From the NCBI RefSeq assembly GCF_041260155.1, contig NC_091944.1, forward strand, positions 19,504,272 to 19,568,271: a stretch of 64,000 nucleotides of DNA, in the 5' to 3' direction. Shown one piece after another: positions 25,576 to 38,692 of the stretch. The notes beneath the pieces were generated by a model, which did no database searches, was not told the DNA's origin, and saw nothing but the letters and a program-made list of their open reading frames with translations. This DNA is from Ptychodera flava (lineage: Eukaryota; Hemichordata; Enteropneusta; Ptychoderidae). The first letter of the stretch is position 1. Each line of letters starts with the position of its first letter. The translations under genes were made by a program, and so were the position numbers.

Positions 25576-28500
25576 ATGGCGGCCGAACCAAACAACAATC
25601 TCTACGACGATGAGCGAAATATTGTTCGCGTGCAGGTAAATTTCCTTTCCTAAGGTCCTAACTTGCCAATTCCACAACAAAACAAACTTTTGAGTAATCG
25701 AGGACATTCATTTATATTGTTGGAGAAGTTAAAGCTTCTCATAGCCTTCCTCTTTCCTTGCGAAAGTTGACATGCAACTTATCAGAGTGTATGACACTTG
25801 TTAGAACTTGTCAAAGTGGCAGTTGATACGTCAAATGGTTATTTCTGTTTCTTCTTAAAGATAATTTAGATGCTATTTTTGCAAACCAGGTATATCAAGA
25901 AAGCTTTACTTCGTGAACATTGGTTTTTGTCTTGGTTGGTGAGGTGGGCATTATCTCCTAAATACGGCATAGCTGATAAAAAACTTCTTTTTTAATTATC
26001 GAAGCATGGAGGGTTTAGTTCATATTTCCGAAATTCATAATACTGTTCAATGCAGCAGCTTGTGGTCGGACCATTCCCATTTTTGTGCCGTGTTTGGGCA
26101 CAGCCCTTCCGCCATTAGTGCAGTTAAATTTTATTTAACCCCATGATTTTTTTTGTCATGCATGATAATTTATTACCCCCCCCCCAAGTTTATATAAATC
26201 TGTTATTCATCCATACCTGTGAAAACTCCTGCATACCAAACCATTCAGTCAAAAAGTTTTAAACCATAAATTAGGTAATCCATTTTTATCATCATACATC
26301 TTCACAAAAATAATTTTCCATAGTTGTGTCCAAACTGCAAATACGAAAAGATAGGTTGAATTTTCAGCGGTTTCATGATTTTAAAATATTAACAGCCTAC
26401 CACAGTAAAGCGTTCACTTGGAAGCATTGTCACATTAAAATCTTTCTTTCCCATTGTTAAAATAAAAATTTCAAAATTAATATCTGCCACATATCTTCCT
26501 TAAAGTGATTTCATTGCTCAGATTCCATACTGGAATATGTGTACAGTAAAACCAATTAAAATGTCAAAACACTAATTAGAATTTCAGGTAATTCCAGTGG
26601 TTGGGTTTGACCATTTTTGTTATTTTGTACAATTGCAGGCGATTTTCAGAGGGGCACTCGTGCGGAAACAATTTAAAGAGTTAAAAGCGGCCTACGAGGA
26701 AATAGTTCAAGATATAGATAACGGCGGACAACATGTGACAATTGAATGGCCGTCGCACTTCCTTTGTAAACCTAGTGTTCACATTGGAAAGCATGCTCCT
26801 GTGAACAAGAAAAAAGGAGACAGTGTTTCCTACAATCCAGGTGACAACAGGAATTGTGAGAGTGTAAAAATTTTTGAAGATAGCCAAGCAAAGAATGTGG
26901 AAAAAGAAAATGTAATTTTTGATGAGACACTGCATAGTGGAAGTAGTGAGGGCAGCAAGTCAGGCAGTGTTGTCTTTGATGAGAATTTGGACCATTGCAA
27001 CATTGGAAATACATATAGCAGTTCCTTTGATAGAACTCCCAAGGGCAGACAGGTTCTAGCCGACATTAAGGACAGTCCAACCATGAATGGAGATCATACT
27101 CTGCACGACGCATGGGCTGATGGTGAAAATGACAAAGAAAATAAAAGTCCATTTGCAAGCAACACTCCGAAACCCAAAGTCACAGAAGATTTAGTTCTTA
27201 GAGGTGAAGTCACCGGAAATGTAACTGTCCACATTGACAATGATGAGGAACTTTCACCCATGCCCTTTGACCCAGATAATGCAGAAAGAAAAGACAAAAT
27301 ATCCTCAGAAAATGTCACTATGGACTTACAACGTGACAGTGACAAGTCTTCTGAAATCACAGAATCTGACAAGAATATTGACAATAGCAGTACTGATGAG
27401 AAAGAAAAGGATTCTCAAACCGTTGATGGAGAAAACTTGAACGCAGAAAGAGGTAAATGTCATGACAACACCATGGAAGTGACAAGGGATGTTGATATGA
27501 CTTCATTTTGGGGCACGGAGCAATCCTTTGCAGTGACGGGTCTAGATGGTAAGTCTACAAGTTACATGTAATGATGTATGCAACATCGTTTATCAGAAGA
27601 ATATAGTGCATGCATATACCGTGTATTCCAGGGAGCTGATCATTGATTGGGTACAGACTTCATACGTGTCAGTGAGCCTGATGATTCCTAGTTTGTGCAT
27701 TTGTGGCATTGTGTACCTTTGAAATTGAGGCACACAATCTGATTAGCCCATGTGAATAAGAAATGGTTACAGCTGCCCTCAGTACTTTTGTATTTTCTCT
27801 TGCTGGTCAGGTCATCCTTCAAACAAACAATCATGAACTCATGTAATCTGTAGGATTTATTAATAAAATTATCTTGATATTTCATTTTTGTATCCTACTA
27901 TGAGATGATAAAGCTATTAAAAGCATCTTTGAGTACTGAATTCCAGTTCAAATCACGCTATGTACCCTACTACATCAAAAAGTATTACTACTTTCTTAGC
28001 AGCAAGGATGTTGTTATGAAATAAACGCCTCTGAAATTGAGTGTTGTGCCAGCAGTCAAATAACAATTTTCAACTTAGTGCATAAAAGGACGATCAAACT
28101 TATGCAGATAATGTAGTTGGAATGCCGTTTGATATCTATTGTTAATTTGATTTCAACTTTTGTTACAGAGTCTGTAGTGTACCCAGAGAGTGTTGATGAT
28201 CTGCAGAAGATGAGAAGCAACGTGGCCATGGAACTTCTGTGGGTTCAGCAAGCCATTTCTAGCAGGAAAAATGTAAGTTTTAATACATTGTGCATTCCTT
28301 GACAGTACGGAGGGTGCATTTTCCAATTTAATCAAATAGGTGACTGTATAATTATACATTTTGAGTGTAGGGCTGTAATACAATATTATTGCATCAAAAA
28401 TAAATGTGTTTCAACAGTATTGATTGTGTTGCTCAATGCCGCACTTTTTACCAATCCAGTGCTACAGTATCTATGGTAAAGCCTGCACAGGACAGTAGAG

Positions 28501-31500
28501 TACTTACATGTAAGATTACCTAAAATAAGTTTGTTATTTGCCAACAGATATTGGTTCCGTAAATCCAGTATAAAGATAAATATACACTCAGAGGATATCT
28601 TGAATTTATACAATGACCTACCCAAGTGGTCATGGCTAGCTTGTAAAAAGTGCAAATTGTTTTTATGCCTGTGCACCATGATTATCAATGAAAGTATACT
28701 GTTGAGGTTTCAACATTATCAGTGTTTTAAAACTGTTACGTACTTTTCTGAAATATATACTGAAGATAATTTGACATTAAGTATAGAAATAGACAGTGTC
28801 TAAACTGGATATTATGGGTATAAGAAGTGAAATGTCCAGTTGAATTTATCACAGTACCTCTTCGGTAATTTTACACATTTGTAAATACTTCCTAAGGGAA
28901 AAAATCTTGTAGGGCTCACTTTAATTTTTCCTCAGCCCTCCAGTGTCCATGAAATGTTTAAAACCAGTAATTTGATTTGTCAATTGATTGAGAAAGTTCT
29001 CAACTAACATGTATGTAATTACACAACAGTTCTGGAAAATTCTCCATTAACATGTAAATTACAGTATGAGTACTAAATATTAATTCCTAGCTATAACAGA
29101 ACTTTCAGCATAATCAGTCATTACGTAGCAATGACCTCATCACCACGATATTTAGCCATCAATATGATTTGTAGCTGATACAAATGTAATATTTCAGAAA
29201 GGATATTTGAACTATTTCAGGCCATACTTACATAAATTGTAATGCCGGATGTTTTCCTCTTTTGACCTCCTTGTTATATGGCATACTTTCTGAATGCTGA
29301 CTGATCTGATCACCAGTAATTAACTTCGCATTGGCCCAAACGTGATCTCTCGCTGACCATCGAGAAACACTCTTGATAAAACTCATATTAATATTCACCC
29401 GCCAGTATTATTTTTAGCTAGTGTAACTGTAATGTTTCCAAAATTATGTTTGAACTGTTTCAGGCCATAACTACATTAGCCTTCCAGTTCTACTCTCTGG
29501 ATCTTGACTGATCTGAGTAATAAGCATCACAATAACTTCTTCACAAAGTATTTTAGACCCGTGAGAAACTTCCTGGACAAAATTCATATTGAAACACAGC
29601 TATCAGTATTACTTTTGGTTAATATAATATTTCCCATGAACACTTTCATCTTAAAATTACATGACTTGAACTTTTCTCAGTTTGTCCTGATTTGACCTCC
29701 CAGGTAATGCTGTATACTACGTTATACCAATACTAACTTTTTAGTTGCTTGTACATGAGGCCTTGCTGACCCATTAGATGTTCCTTTAGCATGAAGGACA
29801 AAGCAGTCAAAAACTAAATGAAATTAAACAGCAACAAGAGGACTGATTAAACTAAAAGAGGGATGACAGTTACTGACCAGTATAGATCTCTCTCAGTCCT
29901 CTTCGTCCCGGGTGGGACATAGGGCGATTACCAGTATAGATACCACCTGCTTAAAGGGAGGGGGTTGTCAGAACTGTGCTCAAAGGTCGTATGGGACCCC
30001 ATACAACCAATGTAAACACTGTATCCAATATATGGTGGTGATTAATGAAAGTTAAAACATGATTTTCATAATGTACATCATAAAATTAAAATGTTGCAGC
30101 TATGCTCACACGATGCATCTAGATATCAAGTATAAAATACATTGTTTATAAACAAGAAAGTCACACAGGCCTAGTTCTGATGACCTTCTCCCGAATGACC
30201 TTGTCTTTTCAAATTATTTCAGTTAATTCTTCATATTTTGATGTTAATCTGCTCATTCTAAGATTATGCTAAATTGTCAGTCATCAGATCTCTACTCCAT
30301 TGCTGCTTGTAAGCACAACAAATGCGTTGATGAAACACCGGCCCTCTGGGATGAACCATGGATGACATACTTGTTCCAACAATGTCCTTGCAATTCCAAG
30401 AACAGGAAAAACATTTCAGCTAACTTAAAGTGTCTAACAGTTAACAGGCTTTGCCATGATAGAAAAACATACCATTCAGTGATTTTGAGCCTTGAGGCTA
30501 ATAGAGAGGTATGCTGAAGATTTCATGATACACAGAGTTACATATAATCACCACTTTCATGTTTTGCAAACTGCAACTTTGTGAAATAAGAAATGCCCCA
30601 GGGGAGGTTTACATATGATATTTATTGTTGATGTATACTCACAAATCTTAGGTTTTGTAGTATTATATCTTTTGTATGTTGGATGACTGGCATACTCTCC
30701 CCCAGGTTTGATGTATTGACAATCCTTTTCTCAAAATAACTGCAAATTTTTATGCATGGTTAGTGGTGAACAGTTTTTGAAGGGTTGAGGGAACTTAAAT
30801 TGTGTATATGCTAAAAGTGTGTTGCAACGTTTTGCAAGATATGAGCTATGATATCAGTGTGCATGTTGTCCAACAACAAATTTGCTCCTAACAAATTCTT
30901 CCCTAAGGGGCCGTGGATAATTAAAACATGAGCACGGTAAACGCAACTAATTGTGTTCGGCCTAAACCCCTTCCCCCTCTAAACGAAAGTTTGATAGTGT
31001 GAAAATCCAACCAAGCCTCATTCTGTATCTGCATACAAACAATCGGTAATTATGTCGCTGAAATCACGCATATGTACGCTAACACAATGACACAACCAAT
31101 AGAATGAAATGAATTGAAACAGTGTATCCTAAATGATTGTTACATTATTTTACATGTGCACTGAACTACATGTATGTGAAAAGAATGCTGGTGTAGCGCT
31201 GGTGCCTCACTGGCCTGGCACACGCCAAATATATTTTGCGATACATAAAAACGTATAGGAAGATGTTGCGATGTGTTGTGCAATTTTTGTGCACGGTAAT
31301 CGAAATACAGCCAAACCCCCTCCCCCTTAAACACAGAAATTGCGTTTACTGTGCGCGTGTTGTAATTATCCATGGTCCCTAAGATCAAATAGAGTTTTCA
31401 CATGTGTGGGAAGCAGGACTTGCGCACTCATTTTCCAGCAATCTCACATTCCACTTTTATATTTTCTGTTTACACCAGTTTTCAGTACACATTTACTTTG

Positions 31501-31774
31501 AGTATATATTCTTTTCATACATCACAGTGTACTACAGATACAATGTTTTCATGTTCAACTGTGATCGATTCTGTTTTTCACCAGAACTCATGCAAGCAAT
31601 CACTGATGTAAATGGCTGCTGGAGGCTTCTTCAGTATTGTCAGTAACACTTCTTCAACATGTTGTCCTTTTCCCAATTTACCAACGTATTCCGATTTTTA
31701 TGTTTCAGTACCTGCGATTGAAGAAGAAAATTGGGAATAATCACAACCCTTCCGCTGGAAAATGTGTGGAATGA
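25576..31774 (+). CDS. IQCC: IQ motif-containing protein C
   Basis: Complete four-exon gene: 25576-25635 (ATG), 26639-27548, 28169-28272, 31709-31774 (TGA), 379 residues, all GT-AG and in phase. Residues about 19-43 form one IQ motif (VQAIFRGALVRKQFKELKAA), the helix that binds calmodulin-like EF-hand proteins. It is followed by YEEIVQDID as in vertebrate IQCC. The large second exon encodes an acidic, Ser/Asn/Asp-rich segment with no known fold. Exons 3-4 encode the second conserved block, NVAMELLWVQQAISSRKN then YLRLK, matching the human AMELLWLQQAINSRKEYL region. The two blocks in the right order make the orthology call firm. Cellular role is poorly known. The first exon abuts the archease start, so co-regulation is likely. 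Confidence 0.92.
29100..29720 (+). repeat. Degenerate tandem repeat of about 200 bp, three units
   Basis: Phrases recur in order about every 200 bp inside IQCC intron 3. TGACTGATCTGA occurs at about 29299 and 29506, GAGAAAC then a few bases to TTCATATT-like words at about 29360 and 29560, and TTTGAACTGTTTCAGGCCATA or close at about 29206 and 29450. Unit borders are vague. Confidence 0.4.
29955..30192 (+). repeat. TTAA-type MITE, family 2, worn copy
   Basis: It starts after TTAA at 29951-29954 and follows the copy at 33943-34174 throughout, for example GGTCGTATGGGACCC, CCAATGTAAACACTGTATCC, GAAAGTTAAAACATG and AAATACATTGTTTATAAACA. The right end is eroded. It lies in IQCC intron 3. Confidence 0.7.
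30904..31381. repeat. Inverted-repeat element, about 475 bp, family 4
   Basis: The left arm begins AGGGGCCGTGGATAATTAAA and ends its similarity at GTAAACGCAA. The right arm is its imperfect inverse (TTGCGTTTACTGTGCGC ... ATTATCCATGGTCCCT). The arms are about 40 bp long. A decayed relative sits at 55201-55560. It lies in IQCC intron 3. Confidence 0.7.
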
Positions 31775-32123
31775 AGTTTGATATCACAGACGATTGGATT
31801 TTGTCCCATCAAAGAAGTGATCACCCATAATTTATTCATGCCAGAGTATATTACTACAAAAGTGAATCATAAATTCAGAATTATATCTAGCATAAACAAT
31901 CCTTGCAGTATTTCTTTTTGCTATTTAAAAACAGTAACTGCAGCTTTCCACAATATTTTCGTGATGAATTCTTTGGTGCATAAGTTATACTTTCCTTCGT
32001 GATGTTATGAAAATGCTGAAATATCCAGGGTTCACCATGACCTCACAGAGTTACTTATACATGTAGATCACATGTGTGACACTGTGACCCATTGTTATGT
32101 GTTCTATCAGTGAATCTGTTTAA

Positions 32124-32463
32124 GGTTGTATGTGCCTCAAATGTAAAAGGCAAACTTTTGCTCAAATTTTTCTCAATAAAACTTCAACCATTCTCTTACC
32201 AAGACAACAATAAAAATCAGGGGTCACCATGCAAAGTTTGGTAACAGAGAAACAATCTAATATTTTCAGATATTTGAAATTTAAAATGGCTGCCATCACT
32301 GTGTTACTGTGGGGAAAAAGAAATTTTCTGTTTTCGAAAAACTAAGATGGTGAAAATTTTCCTTTCTCCAAGAGCTTTAAAATGGGCCCAAACAAATGGT
32401 AGACACAAAAAATACTGTAAAAATTTGACTGTCCAAATATCTTGCCCAGAGGCACATTCTACC
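32124..32463 (-). repeat. TTAA-type MITE, family 1, copy E
   Basis: Reverse orientation. TTAA lies before GGTTGTATGTGCCTCAAATG and the far end reads CAGAGGCACATTCTACC followed by TTAC, a one-base change from the TTAA duplication. The centre keeps AAAATGGCTGCCATCACTGT. It lies 350 bp downstream of the IQCC stop. Confidence 0.8.
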
Positions 32464-32639
32464 TTACACAGAATGATAGAAATAATTGTCAATGAGTGGC
32501 AGCTATATACTATGATAGGCTATGTTGACATGCTGAATATTCAAACATTTCAATATGCTGAAATGAGAATGCCAAGACACTACAGATGATATTTGGAACA
32601 GACACTAGAAAAAGTGTCAACAGTCATACTGTCCCTTAA

Positions 32640-32824
32640 AGGTATACAGTCACCTGTAATTTACATATGCCCATATATGGTCAAAGGGGCATTCTTTGGT
32701 ATTCAAAATGCCCATGCGAGGGCGCTGTTTTTAAAAAGCGGCCACCCGCTTAAAATCTGTGATTGGTTAGATTTTCTCTTTCCGTAGTAACTGTGGCAAA
32801 ATTGGAATAGGTGACAGTATACCT
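32640..32824. repeat. TTAA-type MITE, family 3, 185 bp
   Basis: TTAA at 32636-32639 and 32825-32828 encloses a unit whose left end AGGTATACAGTCACC is inverted at the right end as GGTGACAGTATACCT, with one mismatch. The interior has no coding frame. Its right TTAA is also the left TTAA of the next element. Confidence 0.8.
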
Positions 32825-32917
32825 TTAACCCTTTCACCACCATGGTTCGGGCCAAACCCATTGTTGTAAATGGTGATTGTGGACCTGTTTACAGGGAAGT
32901 GGGGGTGAACAGGTTAA
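32825..32917 (+). repeat. Short TTAACCC inverted-repeat element, abutting copy
   Basis: Same 92-93 bp unit as 23646-23737, from TTAACCCTTTCACCACCATG to GGGGGTGAACAGGTTAA. It shares one TTAA with the family 3 element to its left. Confidence 0.75.
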
Positions 32918-33942
32918 ATTATGAAGCAAGACTGTCTCTTTGGAAACACCTTTGTGTCTTTGATTGTAAATATTAAACAATTCTGTTAATTTATTTGTAA
33001 GTTACATTAAGTCTGTATCTATCATTTTATTGAAATGACTATTGATAGTGATAACAATGTTGGAGATGTTTTTCATGACATGGAAGTCAAGTTCAGCAAT
33101 GCCACTTTAAGACAATGGGCATTGAGGTGGACAAATAATTAGATTATTGCAACAGCCTGCTTGTAATGAAAAAATTGGAAAATAAAGTAGATTTGGTCTC
33201 ATAATTTCAGGACAAGAGTTGTCATATTTTATGATATCAAGCCAATTTGAGATAGAGGGGTTGCATTCTTTGTTGTGAGCTGTAGTACGCAATATTTCCA
33301 ATCCAAAATGGTTTTATACCAGTATATGACACCACTTGGGGCACATTTTTAGCGCAAAGCTGCAAACTGTAATGATAAGACTAACTGTATATGAGCAATT
33401 CAGATCTGTCAATAACGAAAGAGGTATGGAAGAAATCTGCTTGAATAGATTACAAATTAATTGTGTGTGTGTGTGTGGGGGGGGGGGGGCTGGCGGCTGG
33501 GGGTTGGGGATACACCTATGCTTGTCATAATCACAGTATACCAACTGCATGGTAGTGACTTTGTAACTACTTTTAGGCCAAAGTAAAACAATTGCTAGGG
33601 CAACACAGGTGAAACATCAATAACTGAATGAGACAAAAAAATTATCTGCTCAACATCTGTATTTTTACCATATGTAACCAAAACCAAATGATACCCATTT
33701 TTGCCGACACGGGTGCAAACAGATTCCATATGTTACTGCAAATATTTCAATTGACTTGCAGAGTTGTCTATTTTGCAACCTGGCAGTCTTCCAGCAGAAA
33801 TCGTTTTCCAAGGTAGTGAAATGTGGTAATAGTTAGGCCGTTCTCTGTGTGTAGCAGTTTGACAGAATCATGAAATATTGCACTTACTGCCAAATATCCC
33901 TATACAGCAAAATTGGTGCTTTGTATATGCCATCACTTTTAA

Positions 33943-34174
33943 AGGGATACAGTCGTCGGAACTGCGCTGAAAGGTCGTATGGGACCCATACGACCAATGT
34001 AAACACTGTATCCAAGGTACGATGGTGATAGATGAAAGTTAAAACATGTCTGCCATAATCTACATCGTATAATTTAAATGTTGCAGCTATGATGATGAGG
34101 TGCATCAGGATAATGAAATACATTGTTTGTAAACAAGAAACTCGCACAGGCGCAGTTCCGACGACCGTTTCCCT
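33943..34174. repeat. TTAA-type MITE, family 2, clean copy
   Basis: TTAA flanks at 33939-33942 and 34175-34178. The left end AGGGATACAGTCGTCGGAAC and the right end GTTCCGACGACCGTTTCCCT are inverse of each other over about 20 bp. The arms continue with CTGCGC and GCGCA. Confidence 0.8.
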
Positions 34175-34178
34175 TTAA

Positions 34179-35145
34179 ATGTAAGAATATAAATAAGTCT
34201 CTTTAGAACAAATGTGACGTCTGTTTTCTCTGTCAGTTTTTGTTGCTCGTGCATGTATCCATGCGTGCATAAATAGTTATCCCCAAAGTCTGCATAACAA
34301 GTTCATGTGCAAGGTCATGGTGTCTGAATGGAGGTAAGAATTTTTAGCTGTGTTTGTTCTATGATACATCAATAATTTTGTATGCCAAGTTCTTCCTCAG
34401 CAGACTCACCGTACACGATATCTAGGGCTAAAATTGATAAAGATTAGATTACAGCGCTGTAAACGAATCGACATTACATTTTCGGTGAAGCTGCGTTCCA
34501 TGATATACGAGGACTTGTATTTTTATTGTGTTATCAGAAAACTTTGAATGATGAAGACCCTCGACAATTAATCGAACATATTATTGAGTCACATGTAGGA
34601 TCCGCACGGTGTACAGTACATACACGGCCGGTCAGATCAAAGAAATAAAAAAATCTCTACCGAACAGTGTGTTTACTCCGTGTACCCTCTATATGAAATA
34701 GCATATAATGCTAGCGATGTGGGAGATGTATGTGAAAGATGTGCAATTCTTTGATATTACAAATGAAAGGAAAACGAATAGCATCCCCAGGGGTCTTCGA
34801 AATATAGGCCGATGGGTTGCTAGCTGAGTGTGTCGGGTTTCTAGTAATTTTCCGGTTTCTCTGGGCGACCAGCTCACGATGAAAAGCAGTAGGTTTCGCC
34901 TGAATATCGCCCACGTCGATAGCACATCATTGTCATTCGCCTATTTTATCAACATAGTGCTTGTACATTGACTTTGAAACTTTGTGTTATTCATAATTCG
35001 GTCTCACGCTCCTATGATGGCGTCATTGTACTTTACCCTGAAATAGCGATGGAACATTTGTTGATTAAGATGAAAGTAGCGCTTTTGTTGAGCAGATGAA
35101 GAGATACACATATGCGCGTGCATTCCCAAGGGATAGAGTTGTGAC

Positions 35146-35222
<77 letters not shown>

Positions 35223-35879
35223 GCGAAGAGTCACGGAACTTCGGTACGAGTAAGACCTTATTCAGGTTGAAGAGACGGTGCAAAATGGGTAGGACCGCAT
35301 TTTGTCTTCCTTCTTAATTGGTGTCTCTGAGCGAAGCTCTCGGAAAACTTGAATAAAGGTAGGCTTGCTCCATGCGCCATGCAATAATTGGCATAGTTAT
35401 ATTTTGAAGTTAAAAATAACAACTTTCTATTGAGTAAATTGATATTGTTCAGGCTTTCGATTGAAGCGGTTTGTGACAATCAGCAACATTAGTGAATTCG
35501 CTCCCTCGATAATATATGAGTATCTCGAGGATCTCATGTACGTGACACACTGTACAGTCAATAAACTTATCGTCGATATCTTGCTCTGTTTCTTCTTTAT
35601 CACTCCATGTAAAAAATTCCTAGTTTTGATATTTTTATGTCGATAATCAGCGTGTGAGCTCAAAACAGAAATAAAGAAACCCAAAGACATGAAAAATATT
35701 TAAAACCCACATCGTTTCTTCCGTAAACGTAGTGTGAAAAACACATTCATAGTTTTCATGTTTCTCTCTCTGCAGCCTTACATCATAGCAATATATATAT
35801 ATATATATATATATATGCTTTTTCTGTCTTACAACACAAAGATTACCAACAGAAATACCATCAATGGTATGATTACATA
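34179..35879. other. Intergenic DNA with AG and TA microsatellites
   Basis: An (AG)n run fills 35149-35221 and a (TA)13 run 35791-35816. No gene or terminal-repeat element was recognised in the rest. The serine/leucine-rich ORFs here are readings of the microsatellite. Confidence 0.6.
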
Positions 35880-37867
35880 TTGGATATAATAGACACTAAA
35901 CTATACAAACAGCCAACTAAGCAATCAGTAACTCCACCTAAAAATACCTGTGTAGTGTATTACGGGAATAAGGGTCTAGATGATATCAATCTTTCGAAGA
36001 TCTTTAATCAACGTGATATTCATCAATACCTACCAAGAGATATGAAAGAGGATGATGATGGACCTCGAGTGACATACAGACTAGTTAAACCTATTCGTAA
36101 TAACATCTTCAACTACAAACAAACAGTTGAAAGTATAAACATCTCAGAAGACGAATGCCTATCTGACACTGAAAGTTGTGACTGTCAACATTCTCAGTTC
36201 TGTGATCCGAATCACAGACATATTGTAACAGGGGATCTCAGGATTGTTGAAAATGCTAGGTTAAGGAAATTGTTATCCAAGGGACCCAATTTTAGGGAGC
36301 CAAGGACAGTCAACTATTCTCAGTGTGTTAGGTTTATTGAGTCATCTCTCGAGGACTTCATTCCATCCATGGCCACCAAATATGATGTTGACATCACAAC
36401 TTTCGATGAATGGAAAAGTAAGGTGATGGATGCGGTAAATGCAAATGTTCAAAAATTGAAGAAACGTAAAAAACCAAGGAAAACATCTCCAGTACTTAAA
36501 GACCCTACGGCAGTCGCCTGTCTCGAAAACCTACACCGTAAATATGTTGTGGTACCAATAGATAAAGCTGCAAACAATATTGCATTTGTATGCAAATCAT
36601 TCTATATAAAGCGTTTCCTTCCTGACTTGGGTGTCATAAACGGAGGGTCAGACACATATACAGTATCAACAAAAGATGTGACATCTGTCATCACGAACAA
36701 CATTGCGGTATGTTACAGATTTGGACTGAAAGTATCAGAGAAAGAACAAAAACTACCACTAATATACTGGATGCCCTAGATGCATAAGAACCCGTCCGGA
36801 GCTCGCTTTATTGTAGCATCAAGCACTTGCAGCACTAAACCGCTCAGTAAATCGGTTTCTAGTGTAAATTAATTTTTGAACAAGTACACAGATTCCATCT
36901 AAAAAGTGAATTTTACAGCAACATCAAAACTTTCTGGGTTGTGAAAAATTCTTTTCCAGTAATTGAAAAGTTGAACGTCATCAACACTAGGAAAAAGGCC
37001 AAATGCATCTCAACATTCGATTTCAGTACACTATACACCAAAACTGAACATAAGGATCTACTGAAAGAATTGTATAATGTAGTTGACTTTGTATTTGAGG
37101 GTGGAACTAAACGATATATTGATTTCTCTTCTTCTAAGGCATTTTGGCGCAAAGATAAACAAAGCTTTTGTTTTTCTCAGGCATCACTAAAGTCTGCTAT
37201 AGAACATCTTATAGTTGAAAGCTATTTCCAGATAGGCAACAGACTCCTTTTACAAACCACAGGCATTCCTATGGGTATTGATCCAGCACCATTTTTGGCA
37301 AATTTATATCTACACAGGCATGAGTATAGATTCATGTCAAAACTCATTTATACCAATATAGCTCGTGCTCGGAATTTTCATGGATGCGCACGATTCATCG
37401 ATGACATATGTCTTCTAAATGATGGTGGAGAGTTTTGTAGATCATACGAGCAAATATATCCTGCAGAGCTCACGTTGAAGTGTGAGCATAATGGACAACA
37501 TGCTACATTTCTTGAATTGGACATATCTATAGTAGATGGAATATTCGTCTATAAACTCTTTGACAAGCGCGATGATTTCAAGTTTTTTATAGTGCGAATG
37601 CCAGATCGCGAAAGTAACATCCCTTCGTACATTTTTTATGGCACTGTATTGTCAGAATATCTCCGCATTGCTCGTGCAACACTTCTAATAGAAGATTTTC
37701 TTCCAAAAGTTGCCAGCCTGTACAACAGGATGTTGTCTCAAGGAGGACAACAACATAAAATCATCAGACAGTTTCATAAAGCTATGTCAAGACATCCTCA
37801 ACATTTTGAAAAATTCAATGCAACACCGAAAGACATCATATATAACATCAGACTCAGAATAACTTAA
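35880..37867 (+). mobile_element. Penelope-like retroelement, damaged copy
   Basis: Two large open segments on the + strand (35880-36779 and 36941-37867) belong to one reverse transcriptase-bearing element. The first has a cysteine cluster (CDCQHSQFCDP) followed by VTGDLRIV and KGPNFREP, a block I associate with Penelope-like proteins of invertebrates. It ends in LPLIYWMP, just ahead of the palm. The second has RT motif A (STFDFSTLYT), motif B (GIPMGIDPAPFLANLYL) and the catalytic motif C as FIDD. It lacks the features of LINEs and LTR elements. No GIY-YIG nuclease was seen on either side. The copy is broken and not expected to be active, but the long frames suggest a fairly young insertion. 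Ends are unknown; TA-rich microsatellites flank it. Confidence 0.75.
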
Positions 37868-38169
37868 GGTGTGGTGGTACCTGATCAGTACTGCTTGGGG
37901 AGCCAAGGCAGTTGACTGTATTGTTTTCAAATCCCCGAAACAGTCGCCTAGGTAAATAACTGATGAACACCTAAGAGATTTTGATGATGTTATTTCTTTG
38001 CTGTATATTAATTGTTATAAACTAATCCTGCTGTTGTCATATCTTCATCATTCATACGACACAATCATAGAGAACCCATATGATCTATTGCTTGCACTTG
38101 CATGACGTTACTTTACATCATTGCTGTATTTATTTCCATCCGAGTGAATTTAAACTGTTTAACTACTTC

Positions 38170-38172
<3 letters not shown>

Positions 38173-38231
<59 letters not shown>

Positions 38232-38480
38232 AACATGATATGTGTCTGTCTGTATAAATATATATATATATATAATACATGTCTGTGTCTATCTGTCTGT
38301 CTGTGTCTGTGTCTGTGTATATATTATATATGTGTGTCTGTGTCTGTATATACGTATATAAATATATGTGTCTGTTTGTCTGTGTGCGTGTCTGTCTGTG
38401 TCTGTGTCAGAGTTATAAATCGAATGATACTTCAAATTTGATGTAGATAAATAAGACCATGGCTACATACATACGTACGA

Positions 38481-38563
<83 letters not shown>
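38173..38563 (+). repeat. TA and GTCT/GTGTCT microsatellite block
   Basis: (TA)n occupies 38173-38232 and 38483-38563, with interrupted TA and a (TGTC)n-rich stretch at about 38275-38412 between them. Translations of it give only YI or VC repeats. Confidence 0.9.
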
Positions 38564-38567
<4 letters not shown>

Positions 38568-38692
38568 CACACACGATGGTACTTCTAAATGGGTAGATAA
38601 AAAGGGACACTCCATGCGAATTCTTGGTCACTGTAAACTTGTATGAAAGAGAGGACATAACATATACATAAATATAAAATGATGATGTAAGA

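Noticed and set aside
30266-30517. Cysteine-containing 83-residue ORF in IQCC intron 3
   Set aside because: IQCC exons 3 and 4 join in phase without it, and no family or signal peptide was seen.
29955-34174. The two family 2 copies as ends of one large transposon
   Set aside because: Each copy has its own inverted ends and one lies in IQCC intron 3, so they are separate MITE insertions.
35065-35283. Serine/leucine-rich ORFs around 35.1 kb and 59.8 kb
   Set aside because: They are readings of (AG)n microsatellites.
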